DNA of 46,962 nucleotides from positions 1 through 46,962 of the forward strand of contig JAIMKP010000022.1 of the NCBI GenBank assembly GCA_020692355.1. Reading direction: 5' to 3'. A program made the translations under genes and the position numbers. Shown one piece after another: positions 9,042 to 16,128 of this stretch; within the stretch, counting starts at the first letter, position 1; each line of letters begins with the position of its first letter. Under the pieces are notes generated by a model. That model was given only the letters and a program-made list of their open reading frames with translations, did not search any database and was not told the origin of the DNA. This stretch comes from Desulfosporosinus sp. (GTDB lineage Bacteria > Bacillota > Desulfitobacteriia > Desulfitobacteriales > Desulfitobacteriaceae).

Positions 9042-9165
9042 GTTCAATGAACTTACACTAATACTAAACTATGGTTCAAAAAAATAGGCGTACTGGGGCT
9101 GTTTAATTGGTCTTAGCGAGCGATACATCATCGGATTTGAACTATTAGGTTCAAAAATACTGAAC
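9042..9165. promoter_or_regulatory. Cluster of TGAAC/GTTCA dyads upstream of the dehydrogenase
   Basis: The 337-base gap between the regulator gene and the dehydrogenase contains no gene. It contains several related dyads: GTTCA-A-TGAAC (9042-9052), a half site GTTCAAA (9074-9080), TTTGAAC-N6-GTTCAAA (9136-9155), and GTTCA-N7-TGAAC (9149-9165), which overlaps the previous one. These look like operators for a dimeric HTH protein, most simply the adjacent triple-HTH regulator. The rest of the gap is A/T-rich; the dehydrogenase promoter itself is not clear. Confidence 0.55.
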
Positions 9166-9288
9166 TCTTTCTTAATTCCAAGATATACTTCGACATCACT
9201 CTCTTAATTCCTGCTAAAAAAAGGCCTAACCAAAAAAAAATAGTTAAAGCTAATTAGCCGACCCTCCCCATTGCAAAGCGACAGCAAG

Positions 9289-10080
9289 TTACTCCTTGAG
9301 TCTACCATTCGAACCCAGCAGGGCGCGGTTACGTTTGAAAAACTGGATAAAATTCAGAACGAACTTTAAATCTCCAGACTCAAAGTCACGGATAGCCCTG
9401 AGGACGGCCTGCACCCGAGGATCCCCAAGCAGGGACAAAACATCCGGATTCAGCGAGGAAATAAGGTTTTCCACATCCTCCTGTTCCAATAGAAAATAGC
9501 AGACGGAGACCCCCAAGGCACTCGCCACATTCTCAAGCGTGTCGAGAGAGGGTTCCGCCTGATCATTTTCCAATTGGCTCACCATCGCCGGACTGATGTT
9601 TGCTTTCTCCGCTAGGGCAATTCCTGTCATCCCTAGCTTCTCTCTCTCTTTGCGAATCCGGGCTCCAATGGATAACGTATCGGCTGATTTCTCCAAGAAA
9701 TAACGTACTGTAACACTCAATGCTTCGGCCAGGCATTCCAATGTTTCCAAATCCGGCTCGGTGATTCCTCGTTCATAAGCCTGAATGTTTTCAACGGGTA
9801 TACCCGATAATTCACCGAGTTCTTCAACGCTGAGGCTCCGGCCTACTCTGATAAACCGAATCTTTTCCCCATAAACTTTGTCCGACCCTCCGCCAAACAG
9901 ATAGGTGGGAGAAATGTTTAGGACATCGGAAAGCTTTTTTACCATAGCCACCGAGGGCTTTTTTACTTCCCGTTCCACCGCACTTAAAAAAGAACAGGAC
10001 ACACCTAGTTGGTCTGATAGCGCTTGCAACGTCAGCCCTCTCTGCTTACGGAAATCCCTTATGGTAGTACCTAGCCCCAT
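9289..10080 (-). CDS. Transcriptional regulator with three tandem XRE-type HTH domains
   Basis: A 263-residue cytoplasmic DNA-binding protein. Three Cro/C1-type HTH domains follow each other: about 7-62 (RKQRGLTLQALSDQLGVS), about 72-128 (IRFIRVGRSLSVEELGELSG) and about 140-196 (EREKLGMTGIALAEKANIS). Each ends in the family pattern of an ALxVxxxYFL helix. The C-terminal 65 residues have no recognised domain (LNPDVLSLLGDPRVQAVLRA). No cupin or sensor domain is present. It lies upstream of the dehydrogenase on the same strand, separated by a gap holding TGAAC dyads, which suggests local control of 2-hydroxyacid oxidation. Most XRE regulators carry a single HTH. Confidence 0.88.
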   Translation of the reverse strand: MGLGTTIRDFRKQRGLTLQALSDQLGVSCSFLSAVEREVKKPSVAMVKKLSDVLNISPTYLFGGGSDKVYGEKIRFIRVGRSLSVEELGELSGIPVENIQAYERGITEPDLETLECLAEALSVTVRYFLEKSADTLSIGARIRKEREKLGMTGIALAEKANISPAMVSQLENDQAEPSLDTLENVASALGVSVCYFLLEQEDVENLISSLNPDVLSLLGDPRVQAVLRAIRDFESGDLKFVLNFIQFFKRNRALLGSNGRLKE

Positions 10081-10143
10081 GTCTACTTCTCCCCTTCTTT
10101 CACCTTGGTTTAATTCAATTTTTCTCTTTCTGAAATCAGGATC

Positions 10144-10172
10144 AGTATAACGGAAAGTTTCATCTAGGACAA
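10144..10172 (-). promoter_or_regulatory. Promoter of the triple-HTH regulator gene
   Basis: On the minus strand TTGTCC (-35, 10172-10167) and TATACT (-10, 10149-10144) are separated by exactly 17 bases. They lie about 64 bases before the ATG, which is preceded by AAGGGGAG. Confidence 0.65.
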
Positions 10173-10197
10173 GGGGGCGCCATGGTGGCTCCCCCTT
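10171..10197. terminator. Hairpin after the lgt transcript
   Basis: An imperfect stem (AAGGGGG/CCCCCTT, then one mismatch, then GCCA/TGGC) with a 3-base loop. It would end the minus-strand lgt unit just before the regulator promoter. The T run after it is weak, so efficiency is uncertain. Confidence 0.5.
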
Positions 10198-10217
10198 TCA
10201 CACCTACTTAACTAAAG

Positions 10218-10362
10218 TCACTTCAGCAATTTCACAATTTCATCCTCGATGACCTTCGCTTTGTCTTTATCATAGCTCACTAACTTAAAAACTGGTTCGC
10301 CAGTTTTATCAAACAATATGGTTTGCGGATGTTTAGTAATATCAAATTCCTTGATGATCTAT
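10218..10362 (-). pseudogene. C-terminal remnant of a thioredoxin-like protein
   Basis: A 48-codon minus-strand frame encodes the end of a thioredoxin fold: an IIKEFDITKHPQT stretch with the cis-Pro site, then LFDKTGEPVFKL, then a final helix ending EDEIVKLLK and a stop. An in-frame TAG stands immediately before the fragment, and the CxxC half is missing. The truncation falls where the sequence changes to the tail of the neighbouring 46-residue gene, so this is a deletion relic. The parent was probably an extracytoplasmic or cytoplasmic thiol-disulfide protein. Confidence 0.6.
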
Positions 10363-10383
10363 TGTGCCTAGGCTGAAAATCGC

Positions 10384-10524
10384 CTATTCATGCTCGTGCT
10401 CATTGCGCCGCTGCCCATGCTGGTGTCCTCCGCCACAGCAACCCGAGCCTCCCGGCCGGTGCATGGCAAACATTATGATGACAAACAGGAAAATCCACCA
10501 ATTTTGACTAAAAAACTGCCACAT
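10384..10524 (-). CDS. 46-residue membrane protein with Cys/His-rich tail
   Basis: A short gene beginning MWQFFSQNWWIFLFVIIM: one transmembrane segment at about residues 4-22, then MHRPGGSGCCGGGHQHG and an acidic His-rich end (NEHEHE). The CC and HxH motifs suggest metal binding; similar tiny membrane proteins occur beside heavy-metal genes. A GGAGGG site lies 9 bases before the ATG. It starts 17 bases after the lgt stop and is probably in the same transcript. The function is unknown. It fits the copper-related remains upstream. Confidence 0.65.
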   Translation of the reverse strand: MWQFFSQNWWIFLFVIIMFAMHRPGGSGCCGGGHQHGQRRNEHEHE

Positions 10525-10541
10525 AGCTCATTTCCCTCCCT

Positions 10542-11345
10542 CTATACGGTCAAATCACCCTGCGCCTCAGGCAGCTGCTGGTGCCGTGACTTCCAACTCA
10601 AGACAATACCGCAGATTAGCGCCAGAACGAGCATCGATGCGCTGCTCCATTGGGCTGCCGTCCAGTTGAACAAATAGCGTTCACCGTCCCCGCGCAGGAA
10701 TTCCAAGCTAAATCTCCCAATAGAGTACAGCGTAATATAAGTCAAGAAAACAATTCCTTGCGGCCACTTACGCCAACGCGACATGAGCAGAACCACAGCG
10801 AAGACAACCATGTCCCATTGTCCTTCCCAGACCTCCGCCGGCCACAAGGGTTGGCTCCCGTAAATGGCATAGGCGGACGTCCCGGGTGGATAAACCAAAC
10901 CAAACGTAGAGTTCGTCGGGCTGCCAAAAGCGTCGCCGTTGAGGAAACAGGCAATCCGGCCAATGGCCTGTCCAAATATGAGCCCAGGTGCAGCGATGTC
11001 GGCAAGATGCCAGAAACTAATCCGCTGCTTCCATGTGTAAATTAAGCCGACAATAACGGCTCCAACGATCGAACCTTGAATGGCCAAACCCCCGTGCCAG
11101 ATCATAAGGATCTCGGCTGGATGCTGAGCATAATAGGGCCATTCATAAAAGAACACTTGCCATAGCCTGGCACCAATGACGGCACCAAGCACCCCGTAAA
11201 GCAATACATCAAGTAAATGCTGACGGTAGGCTTTGTCATTCGCCAAGAAATAGGCCACCCCAGTGCCCAACAGGATCGCCAACGCGACAATCACTCCGTA
11301 GGAACGCTGCTGATAGCCGCCGATGGTAAATAAGATTTGCGCCAT
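10542..11345 (-). CDS. lgt: Prolipoprotein diacylglyceryl transferase
   Basis: Lgt transfers diacylglyceryl from phosphatidylglycerol to the lipobox cysteine of prolipoproteins, the first step of lipoprotein maturation in the membrane. The product has seven or so hydrophobic segments and the signature motifs: WHGGLAIQG (essential His), GQAIGRIACFLNGD (essential Arg and Asn), and GRFSLEFLRGD near the end. I use the ATG at 11345, with AAGGAG 8 bases upstream (267 residues), rather than the in-frame start at 11378. Its placement in a metal-resistance remnant suggests an accessory paralogue, but no second copy is visible here to compare. Confidence 0.93.
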   Translation of the reverse strand: MAQILFTIGGYQQRSYGVIVALAILLGTGVAYFLANDKAYRQHLLDVLLYGVLGAVIGARLWQVFFYEWPYYAQHPAEILMIWHGGLAIQGSIVGAVIVGLIYTWKQRISFWHLADIAAPGLIFGQAIGRIACFLNGDAFGSPTNSTFGLVYPPGTSAYAIYGSQPLWPAEVWEGQWDMVVFAVVLLMSRWRKWPQGIVFLTYITLYSIGRFSLEFLRGDGERYLFNWTAAQWSSASMLVLALICGIVLSWKSRHQQLPEAQGDLTV

Positions 11346-11371
11346 GGGCCAATCTCCTTCCTCAAATAAAA

Positions 11372-11614
11372 TTAACACTTAGTAGAAACGACAACCCGTT
11401 TTTTCAGTTCAGGCAACTTACTGCTTGTTTTGATCTCTTGATAACGCTCAGTGATATTGACCAGTTCATTATCGAACTCACGTATGAAGCGCATTTGTTC
11501 ATCTGGCTCTAAGGTAAGAAAACCACGGATCAGTTCTTCACGCTCCAAGCATAAACACATTTCAATTGGACTCATGAGCCTAAGGTGTCCATGAAAGACA
11601 TTGTTGTTATTCAT
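11372..11614 (-). CDS. Hypothetical 80-residue protein upstream of lgt
   Basis: No family recognised. The frame from the ATG at 11614 encodes MNNNNVFHGHLRLM, then an amphipathic helical region with two Cys (MCLCLEREELIRGFL) and a charged C-terminal half ending VVVSTKC. An AAAGGAAG site precedes the ATG by 7 bases; the frame is open further upstream to 11680 but with no better start. It ends 26 bases before lgt and is probably co-transcribed with it. Confidence 0.6.
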   Translation of the reverse strand: MNNNNVFHGHLRLMSPIEMCLCLEREELIRGFLTLEPDEQMRFIREFDNELVNITERYQEIKTSSKLPELKKRVVVSTKC

Positions 11615-11642
11615 CTCATGACTTCCTTTCGCGTCCACTTTC

Positions 11643-11687
11643 CTACTCAATACAACACTCGTCCTGAGGAGTTTGCGCAATACTCAT
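11643..11687 (-). other. Tiny ORF with a strong ribosome site
   Basis: A 14-codon frame (MSIAQTPQDECCIE) with GGAGGAGG 8 bases before its ATG, just after the truncated copA remnant. It may be a leader peptide, the start of a lost gene, or chance. The strong Shine-Dalgarno sequence is the only reason to list it. Confidence 0.25.
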
Positions 11688-11706
11688 AGCTTGTACCTCC
11701 TCCCGC

Positions 11707-12415
11707 TTAGCGTGCCGGTTGCGGCCTAGGGCTCGGATGCCTGCCGGATTTCCCCTGTTCTCTCCGGAAATGGCCGGCCACAAAATCAGCGAGTTTTTGG
11801 ATGGGAGCTTTCGAAGCCTGGGCGTCTTCCACCATTTTGATGATTTGAGCCAGGGCGGTTTCACTCCCGACCCGGATAGCCCTAAATTTAAAGGATCCGT
11901 TCTTGTTGAGAGTGGCACCGGTAACCTGGGAACCGAGACGTTTTTCCACTGGCATGCTTTCCCCAGTGATCATCGCTTCATCGACTACAGAATAACCTTC
12001 GGTAACTTCGCCATCCACCGGAATGCTTTCTCCGGGCCGCACAACCACGATATCCCCGATCTCCACCTCATCGGCGGCAATCTCCATTTCCTGACCCTTA
12101 CGGATGACCCGGGCTGTTTTGGCCTGTAAGCTCATCAGCTTGCGAATGGATTCCGAAGTCCGGCCCCGGGTGAGCGCTTCCAGAAAGCGGCCTAAAACGA
12201 TGAAAGCCGTAAGTAAAGCGGCCGACTCGAAAAAGGTGGCTCACTTTGGCGAACTCAGCCGGTAAATTGACGTGCACTTCCTGCACACCGGCAATGCTCT
12301 TCAGGGTCTTTTCTACTTTCGCTACACAAGCGGCACAGGTCATGCCCTGTACGGGCAGGCTCGCCTGCACTAAATTCCCGCTTCTCGTCGTTTCACTCAC
12401 AGCTTTCACCTCCAA
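11707..12415 (-). pseudogene. copA: Remnant of a CopA-type copper P1B-ATPase
   Basis: Parts of a heavy-metal-exporting P-type ATPase are present in order but broken. An N-terminal HMA domain with the metal site GMTCAACVAKVEKTL runs to NLPAEF at about 12250. The sequence then jumps, in another frame, to the end of a membrane helix ([19 protein letters not shown]). It continues through the actuator domain with the TGES motif ([11 protein letters not shown]) to [14 protein letters not shown] and stops matching. The first membrane helices, the CPC helix, the DKTGT phosphorylation site and the ATP domain are all missing. So there is an internal deletion with frameshift plus a C-terminal truncation, and the protein cannot pump. 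Confidence 0.85.
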
Positions 12416-12427
12416 CCGCTATTCTGT

Positions 12428-12575
12428 TCAGTATTCCCTTCCGACACGCCGCTCGATCATCCCTTTGATACCCCGGATTTGACCTTCGATCCGGTTCATC
12501 CTTGGCGATGAGCTCCCGGATCGTCTTTTCTTCATGCTGACTCTTGCGGTGGCCGTCTTCTTCCGGTATATCCAC
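12428..12575 (-). pseudogene. csoR: Remnant of a CsoR-family copper repressor
   Basis: Two frames together give a CsoR N-terminus: EEKTIRELIAK in the frame from the GTG at 12575, then MNRIEGQIRGIKGMIERRVG in the next frame, then a stop at 12428. The RIEGQIRGI stretch is diagnostic of the CsoR/FrmR helix. The Cu-binding His and Cys region that should follow is gone. Its position directly upstream of the copA remnant fits a former csoR-copA operon. Confidence 0.75.
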
Positions 12576-12652
12576 GGCGACACATCAGATTCTTAGTTAC
12601 TAGCGACATTCTCCACCGGAGAGTTTTTCCGGCCTCTGAGTTCTGTCCTCCG

Positions 12653-12967
12653 TCAAGCAGGTACAGAATAACCGGCATCTTCCACAGCTTTAATCAAGAT
12701 GTTCCTTGCCACTGAACCGGTTATGATCGCCTCTTTGCGCAGCAAATCCACGCTGGCGCTTTCGACACCCTCTACATTTTTTAAAGCCTTTTCCACCGAC
12801 ATCTTGCAGTGCATGCAGGTCATTCCCTCAATTCGGAGCACTGTTTTCGGCCCGGAATCACTTGCGTCCATCGAATGACCACCCATCTCAGCCTGAGCAT
12901 GTCCGGCATGTTCCATCTGACTGTGCTGCGCATGCTCCTTCTGAGTCTTACGTCCAAATCCAAACAT
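12653..12967 (-). CDS. copZ: CopZ-like copper chaperone with Met/His-rich N-terminus
   Basis: A 104-residue protein. Residues 1-35 are rich in His and Met (KEHAQHSQMEHAGH, then EMGGHSMD), likely extra metal ligands. Residues about 38-104 form an HMA ferredoxin-like fold with the site GMTCMHCKMSVEKAL. The ATG at 12967 has GGGAGGAA 7 bases upstream; the frame extends to 13018 without support. It appears intact although its usual partners beside it, copA and csoR, are broken. A second, deleted copy of its 3' part lies at 45734-45843. Confidence 0.85.
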   Translation of the reverse strand: MFGFGRKTQKEHAQHSQMEHAGHAQAEMGGHSMDASDSGPKTVLRIEGMTCMHCKMSVEKALKNVEGVESASVDLLRKEAIITGSVARNILIKAVEDAGYSVPA

Positions 12968-12980
12968 TGTTATTTCCTCC

Positions 12981-13283
12981 CTATAATATGATAGCCATAA
13001 CCAGTTTACGTCTAGCAATACTAAATATGCTTTCCATTATAGGATAGTCCCCTATACCATATAAATCAATCAGTAATTCGTCCGGGTTATGAATTTCTGA
13101 TGAATTTTTGATGAATTTCTGATGAATTTGTTCTGGCACTGAACAAAAAACACAGGTAGCTACCACCGTATCAAAACAGGCATCGGCAAACTCCAATTTC
13201 TGAGCGTCCATTTCCTGAAGTTTTACCGGCACTTTAGCCCCATATGCCCTCTCTTTGGCTTTAGCCAACATCCTCGGGCTTAA
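12981..13283 (-). pseudogene. Remnant of a class I SAM-dependent methyltransferase
   Basis: The frame contains the middle of a UbiE-type methyltransferase: LSPRMLAKAKERA (after motif I), EMDAQKLEFADACFDTV (motif II) and ATCVFCSVPEQ. It then runs into an 11-bp tandem repeat and degenerate sequence. The N-terminal SAM-binding GxGxG part is missing and is replaced by an ABC-F fragment. The gene is therefore broken at both ends. Confidence 0.7.
13089..13130. repeat. 11-bp tandem repeat inside the methyltransferase remnant
   Basis: Almost four copies of ATGAATTTCTG begin at 13089, 13100, 13111 and 13122, with one C-to-T change in the second. The related copy at 45872-45902 has almost three. An 11-base unit changes the reading frame with each gain or loss, which points to slippage. 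Confidence 0.85.
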
Positions 13284-13371
13284 AGAAAATCAACGACAGA
13301 TCGGAAAAAAGCACTTTATCTCCGTAAGTTTTGCTCAAATTGTCAGCGGTTAAGATATTCATAATTGTCAT
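13261..13371 (-). pseudogene. N-terminal fragment of an ABC-F ATPase
   Basis: A 36-codon frame starts MTIMNILTADNLSKTYGDK and continues VLFSDLSLIF, the typical start of an ABC-F (Uup/EttA-like) ATPase. It is then fused out of frame to the methyltransferase remnant and stops. It lacks the Walker A motif, so only a start fragment remains. An AGAGGAAAA site precedes it. Confidence 0.65.
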
Positions 13372-13414
13372 TTTTCCTCTTACAGAAAGTTTAATGCAAA
13401 ACACCTCCGTGCTA

Positions 13415-13444
13415 TTGACGCTATCAGTCATGGTGTAAGATAAT
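13415..13444 (+). promoter_or_regulatory. Promoter of the M56 peptidase gene
   Basis: TTGACG (13415-13420) and GATAAT (13439-13444) with an 18-base spacer. A TGTAA-N10-TTACA dyad overlaps the -10 box and could be an operator, but it does not match the BlaI site at 22421. Confidence 0.5.
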
Positions 13445-13494
13445 GATGTTACAGGATATCATTCAAAAGCACTTCCATCTGGAGGATTTATTCT

Positions 13495-14448
13495 ATGTTC
13501 GTTAATTTTCCCAAAAATTTGAGGAAATTGTTCTTCTGGAGGCTATTAGAAAATAAAGTTTTATCCCGCAACTGGCTAATCTTTATCCTGCTGGGAATTT
13601 TGGAATTCGGTTCTACTATAGCCTGGGGTATTTCGGCTTCTTACCTAACCACTGCTCCCTTTGTCCGTTTTATTCACAGGTGCAGCCAAATGTTATCCAG
13701 TCCGCTATTTTTCCTTGGATTAGGAGCTTTGATTATTACGATTTTGCTCGTTTGGCTGCTTCGAATTGCCTTAACGGCCAGATTCCGAAAGAGCGAAACT
13801 ATGCGTTACCTGTGTAGCCTGTCCCTAATAACCTCCAAACCAGCCAAACTACAGTCAGCGATCAAGGCAGCCGGCATTACCACTCCGGTTGATTACGTCG
13901 ACAGCGCTGATTACCTGGCTTTCGCTTACGGCTTCTTCTCAGTACGCATTGTCATTTCCAGCAAAGTTGTTGAGTTGTTAGATGAAGTGGAGCTAACCGC
14001 CGTAATCTTACACGAACAATCGCATTGTCTGCAAAAAGATCCTTTACGCATCTTTTTAGTTCAGACCTTCTTTGCGGCTTTTGCCCATCTACCGATATTT
14101 AAGCCAATGATTGACTATTTTATTCTTACTATGGAAATAAACGCCGATAACTATGCCCTTAAACATCTGGGTGAACAGGACTGGTCACTGGCAGCAGCCT
14201 TACTTAAACTGCTTAAGATACAACCCGTTTCTTCGAGTACCTTCGGAGATCTCAGTGTCGGAGCAACAACTTTGCTGGACGGCAGGATCGAACATTTATT
14301 AAATTCAGAATGGTACCCACGTTTCTCTGTTGGCAAAAAGGAACTACTCTCTCTACTCCTATATCTATCCCTAGCCTTAGGAACTTTCACTTATTCAATA
14401 CAACACCTTACCACATGGTTTACCTGTCACAGTTACACATTGTTGTGA
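13495..14448 (+). CDS. M56 (BlaR1-like) membrane metallopeptidase
   Basis: A zinc peptidase of the BlaR1/MecR1 family, embedded in the cytoplasmic membrane. Four hydrophobic segments are visible: two near the N-terminus (about 30-50, 70-92), one around 190-210 and one at the C-terminus (about 280-300). The zinc motif HEQSH (HExxH) is at about residue 178, with a downstream acidic ligand in MEINADNYAL. There is no C-terminal penicillin-binding sensor domain, so it is not a beta-lactam receptor. GGAGG lies 9 bases before the ATG. It converges on the 3' end of the BlaI-led ccm operon, and BlaR-type peptidases normally cleave BlaI-type repressors, so the two may form a pair. That pairing is inference. 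Confidence 0.85.
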   Translation: MFVNFPKNLRKLFFWRLLENKVLSRNWLIFILLGILEFGSTIAWGISASYLTTAPFVRFIHRCSQMLSSPLFFLGLGALIITILLVWLLRIALTARFRKSETMRYLCSLSLITSKPAKLQSAIKAAGITTPVDYVDSADYLAFAYGFFSVRIVISSKVVELLDEVELTAVILHEQSHCLQKDPLRIFLVQTFFAAFAHLPIFKPMIDYFILTMEINADNYALKHLGEQDWSLAAALLKLLKIQPVSSSTFGDLSVGATTLLDGRIEHLLNSEWYPRFSVGKKELLSLLLYLSLALGTFTYSIQHLTTWFTCHSYTLL

Positions 14449-14490
14449 AATTTCCAAAACTTTCTCATCACTTATTGAACCAAAGACCTG

Positions 14491-15123
14491 TTAATTCATC
14501 GTCTGTTTGAGCGATTCGTCATATTTTCTGGGGCTCCACTTTTTCAGTCTCGCTTCATCAATTACTATCTTGCCCGTGCTTTGATCCACCGTATAATCTA
14601 ATTCCTGAGGCGGGAATTTCGTACACCCGCCACTTAGCCCCGTCAAATCAGCCAGCGCCCAGCGGGTACCGCAAACATTGCAAACCAAAACATCGCCCTC
14701 AATATGGAATCTACGGGAATAGCACGGCTCACAAAAACTACTGGCAACCATGACCCTACCGGCAGGTGTCAAATAAGCCATCACCGGCAAACCTTTTTGG
14801 TTATTGCCAATATCAAAATTCTGATCATACATAGCATAAACAATATTATTATTTTCCAGGTCGGAAAGGTAAAGACCAACCTTTCCATTACTAATAACTG
14901 GCCTAACGTCGGTCATTTCTATTTTTTTGTTGGCGTAATTCATACTCTTACCGATAGAATACTTTGTGTCAAAGCCTGGGATTGCTTCCCGAGTGGAAAG
15001 GACGGTTGCGACTACCCCAATCACTAAAAAGACAGCCAGAAAGCTTAGAACCATTTTCTTCCTCTTTCGGCTTTTACGATCTCGTGCTTCAAGGCGTGCC
15101 CTTTTTTCCTCCAGATTGGCCAT
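14491..15123 (-). CDS. DUF2318 / FtrD-like membrane-anchored Fe-S protein
   Basis: A 210-residue protein with a basic N-terminus, one transmembrane segment at about 24-42 and an extracytoplasmic domain. That domain carries paired cysteines: FCEPCY, then CNVCGTRW, then GGCTKFPP, the pattern of the DUF2318 family (predicted Fe-S or metal site). It is the last gene of the ccm operon. Homologues accompany respiratory, cytochrome and iron-uptake genes. A role in periplasmic electron transfer or haem/iron handling during cytochrome maturation is likely but unproven. An AAAGGGGG site precedes the ATG. Confidence 0.8.
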   Translation of the reverse strand: MANLEEKRARLEARDRKSRKRKKMVLSFLAVFLVIGVVATVLSTREAIPGFDTKYSIGKSMNYANKKIEMTDVRPVISNGKVGLYLSDLENNNIVYAMYDQNFDIGNNQKGLPVMAYLTPAGRVMVASSFCEPCYSRRFHIEGDVLVCNVCGTRWALADLTGLSGGCTKFPPQELDYTVDQSTGKIVIDEARLKKWSPRKYDESLKQTMN

Positions 15124-15180
15124 TATACTTTCCCCCTTTCAGTCAAGGGATCAATCAACAACACCTTGACCTCATAGCTG

Positions 15181-15348
15181 TTAATCATCATTACGAACCC
15201 TGTTTTCACCTTTTCTGTCAATGGTTTTCTGTAAAATGTCCAGTTCAGTTTGGACATGTAACTGGCGTCTTCCCAGGCGTAAAGTATACCCAAAGATTAA
15301 CACCCAGATGAAGGTGTAAGCTAGAAACAAATAAAACAGCTTATCCAT
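15181..15348 (-). CDS. ccmD: CcmD-like small membrane protein
   Basis: A 55-residue protein with one transmembrane helix (KLFYLFLAYTFIWVLIFGY) followed by a basic and then acidic helical tail, as in CcmD. In System I, CcmD helps release holo-CcmE from the CcmABC complex. The ATG at 15348 has AGGAGG 8 bases upstream. It directly follows ccmC, the usual order. Confidence 0.8.
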   Translation of the reverse strand: MDKLFYLFLAYTFIWVLIFGYTLRLGRRQLHVQTELDILQKTIDRKGENRVRNDD

Positions 15349-15432
15349 CCTGAATACCTCCTTTTGCTTTGCCATTATGATTTTTCAGATTTTTTACCTT
15401 TTACAACCCATTCTTTGATCTAGTTACCCTTC

Positions 15433-16125
15433 TCAGTTTAATATTTCTTCTTTCAAGGCACGGATTTCCGCCCGCATCCGCTCAATCCGGACACTGAGCA
15501 GCATAAAATAGCAGTATAGTAAACTAAATGCCAGTAGCCCTCCGAAAAAGGCCGGCCTCATCCCAGCAGCCAAACCAATCCCACTCGACGTCACCAGTGC
15601 TCCCGGGTGCATCGTACGCCACCAACGAATAGCAAAGAAAACCACCGGAACATCAGCAAAGGCCAGGATACCAAAAACAGCAGCCAGCCTGGCTTTCTTT
15701 TCCTCTTCTCTCAGGGATGTCCGTATTTTTCCGTAGGCTATATAGATAAACCACATGATGAGAGTTGTGGTCAGCCTTGGATCCCAGGTCCACCAAGTTC
15801 CCCAAATCGGTTTGGCCCAAATCGGCCCGGTAAGCAATACAATCGTCGTAAAAATTACCCCGATTTCAGCCGAAGTGTAAGCATAAATATCCCATTTATC
15901 ATGTCGGGTAAACAAGTAACAGATACTGGCGATAAAAACAACAAGAAAGGCCAGCATCCCGATCCAGGCTGATGCCACATGAAAATAGAAGATGCGCTGG
16001 ATATCCCCCATTGTTTTTTCCGTCGGTGCATAGACCAAGGCAAGATAGAGAGCAAGCAACACACTCAGGAACACCGACCAAGCCAGGATTTTTTCCAGCC
16101 ATCCTGTAAACCGGTTCTTTTCCAC
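15433..16125 (-). CDS. ccmC: Cytochrome c maturation protein CcmC (haem-handling)
   Basis: CcmC binds haem at the outer face of the membrane and loads it onto CcmE. The 230-residue product has six transmembrane segments and the tryptophan-rich WWD motif (GTWWTWDPRLT) that holds haem. Conserved His residues flank it: one in FYFHVASAW before it and one in MHPGAL after it. It starts 3 bases after ccmB ends. Confidence 0.95.
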   Translation of the reverse strand: MEKNRFTGWLEKILAWSVFLSVLLALYLALVYAPTEKTMGDIQRIFYFHVASAWIGMLAFLVVFIASICYLFTRHDKWDIYAYTSAEIGVIFTTIVLLTGPIWAKPIWGTWWTWDPRLTTTLIMWFIYIAYGKIRTSLREEEKKARLAAVFGILAFADVPVVFFAIRWWRTMHPGALVTSSGIGLAAGMRPAFFGGLLAFSLLYCYFMLLSVRIERMRAEIRALKEEILN

Positions 16126-16128
16126 TTT

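Noticed and set aside
11643-11918. 91-codon minus-strand frame over the copA remnant
   Set aside because: The CopA actuator domain is encoded in another frame; only the last 14 codons, with their own ribosome site, were retained as a tentative tiny ORF.
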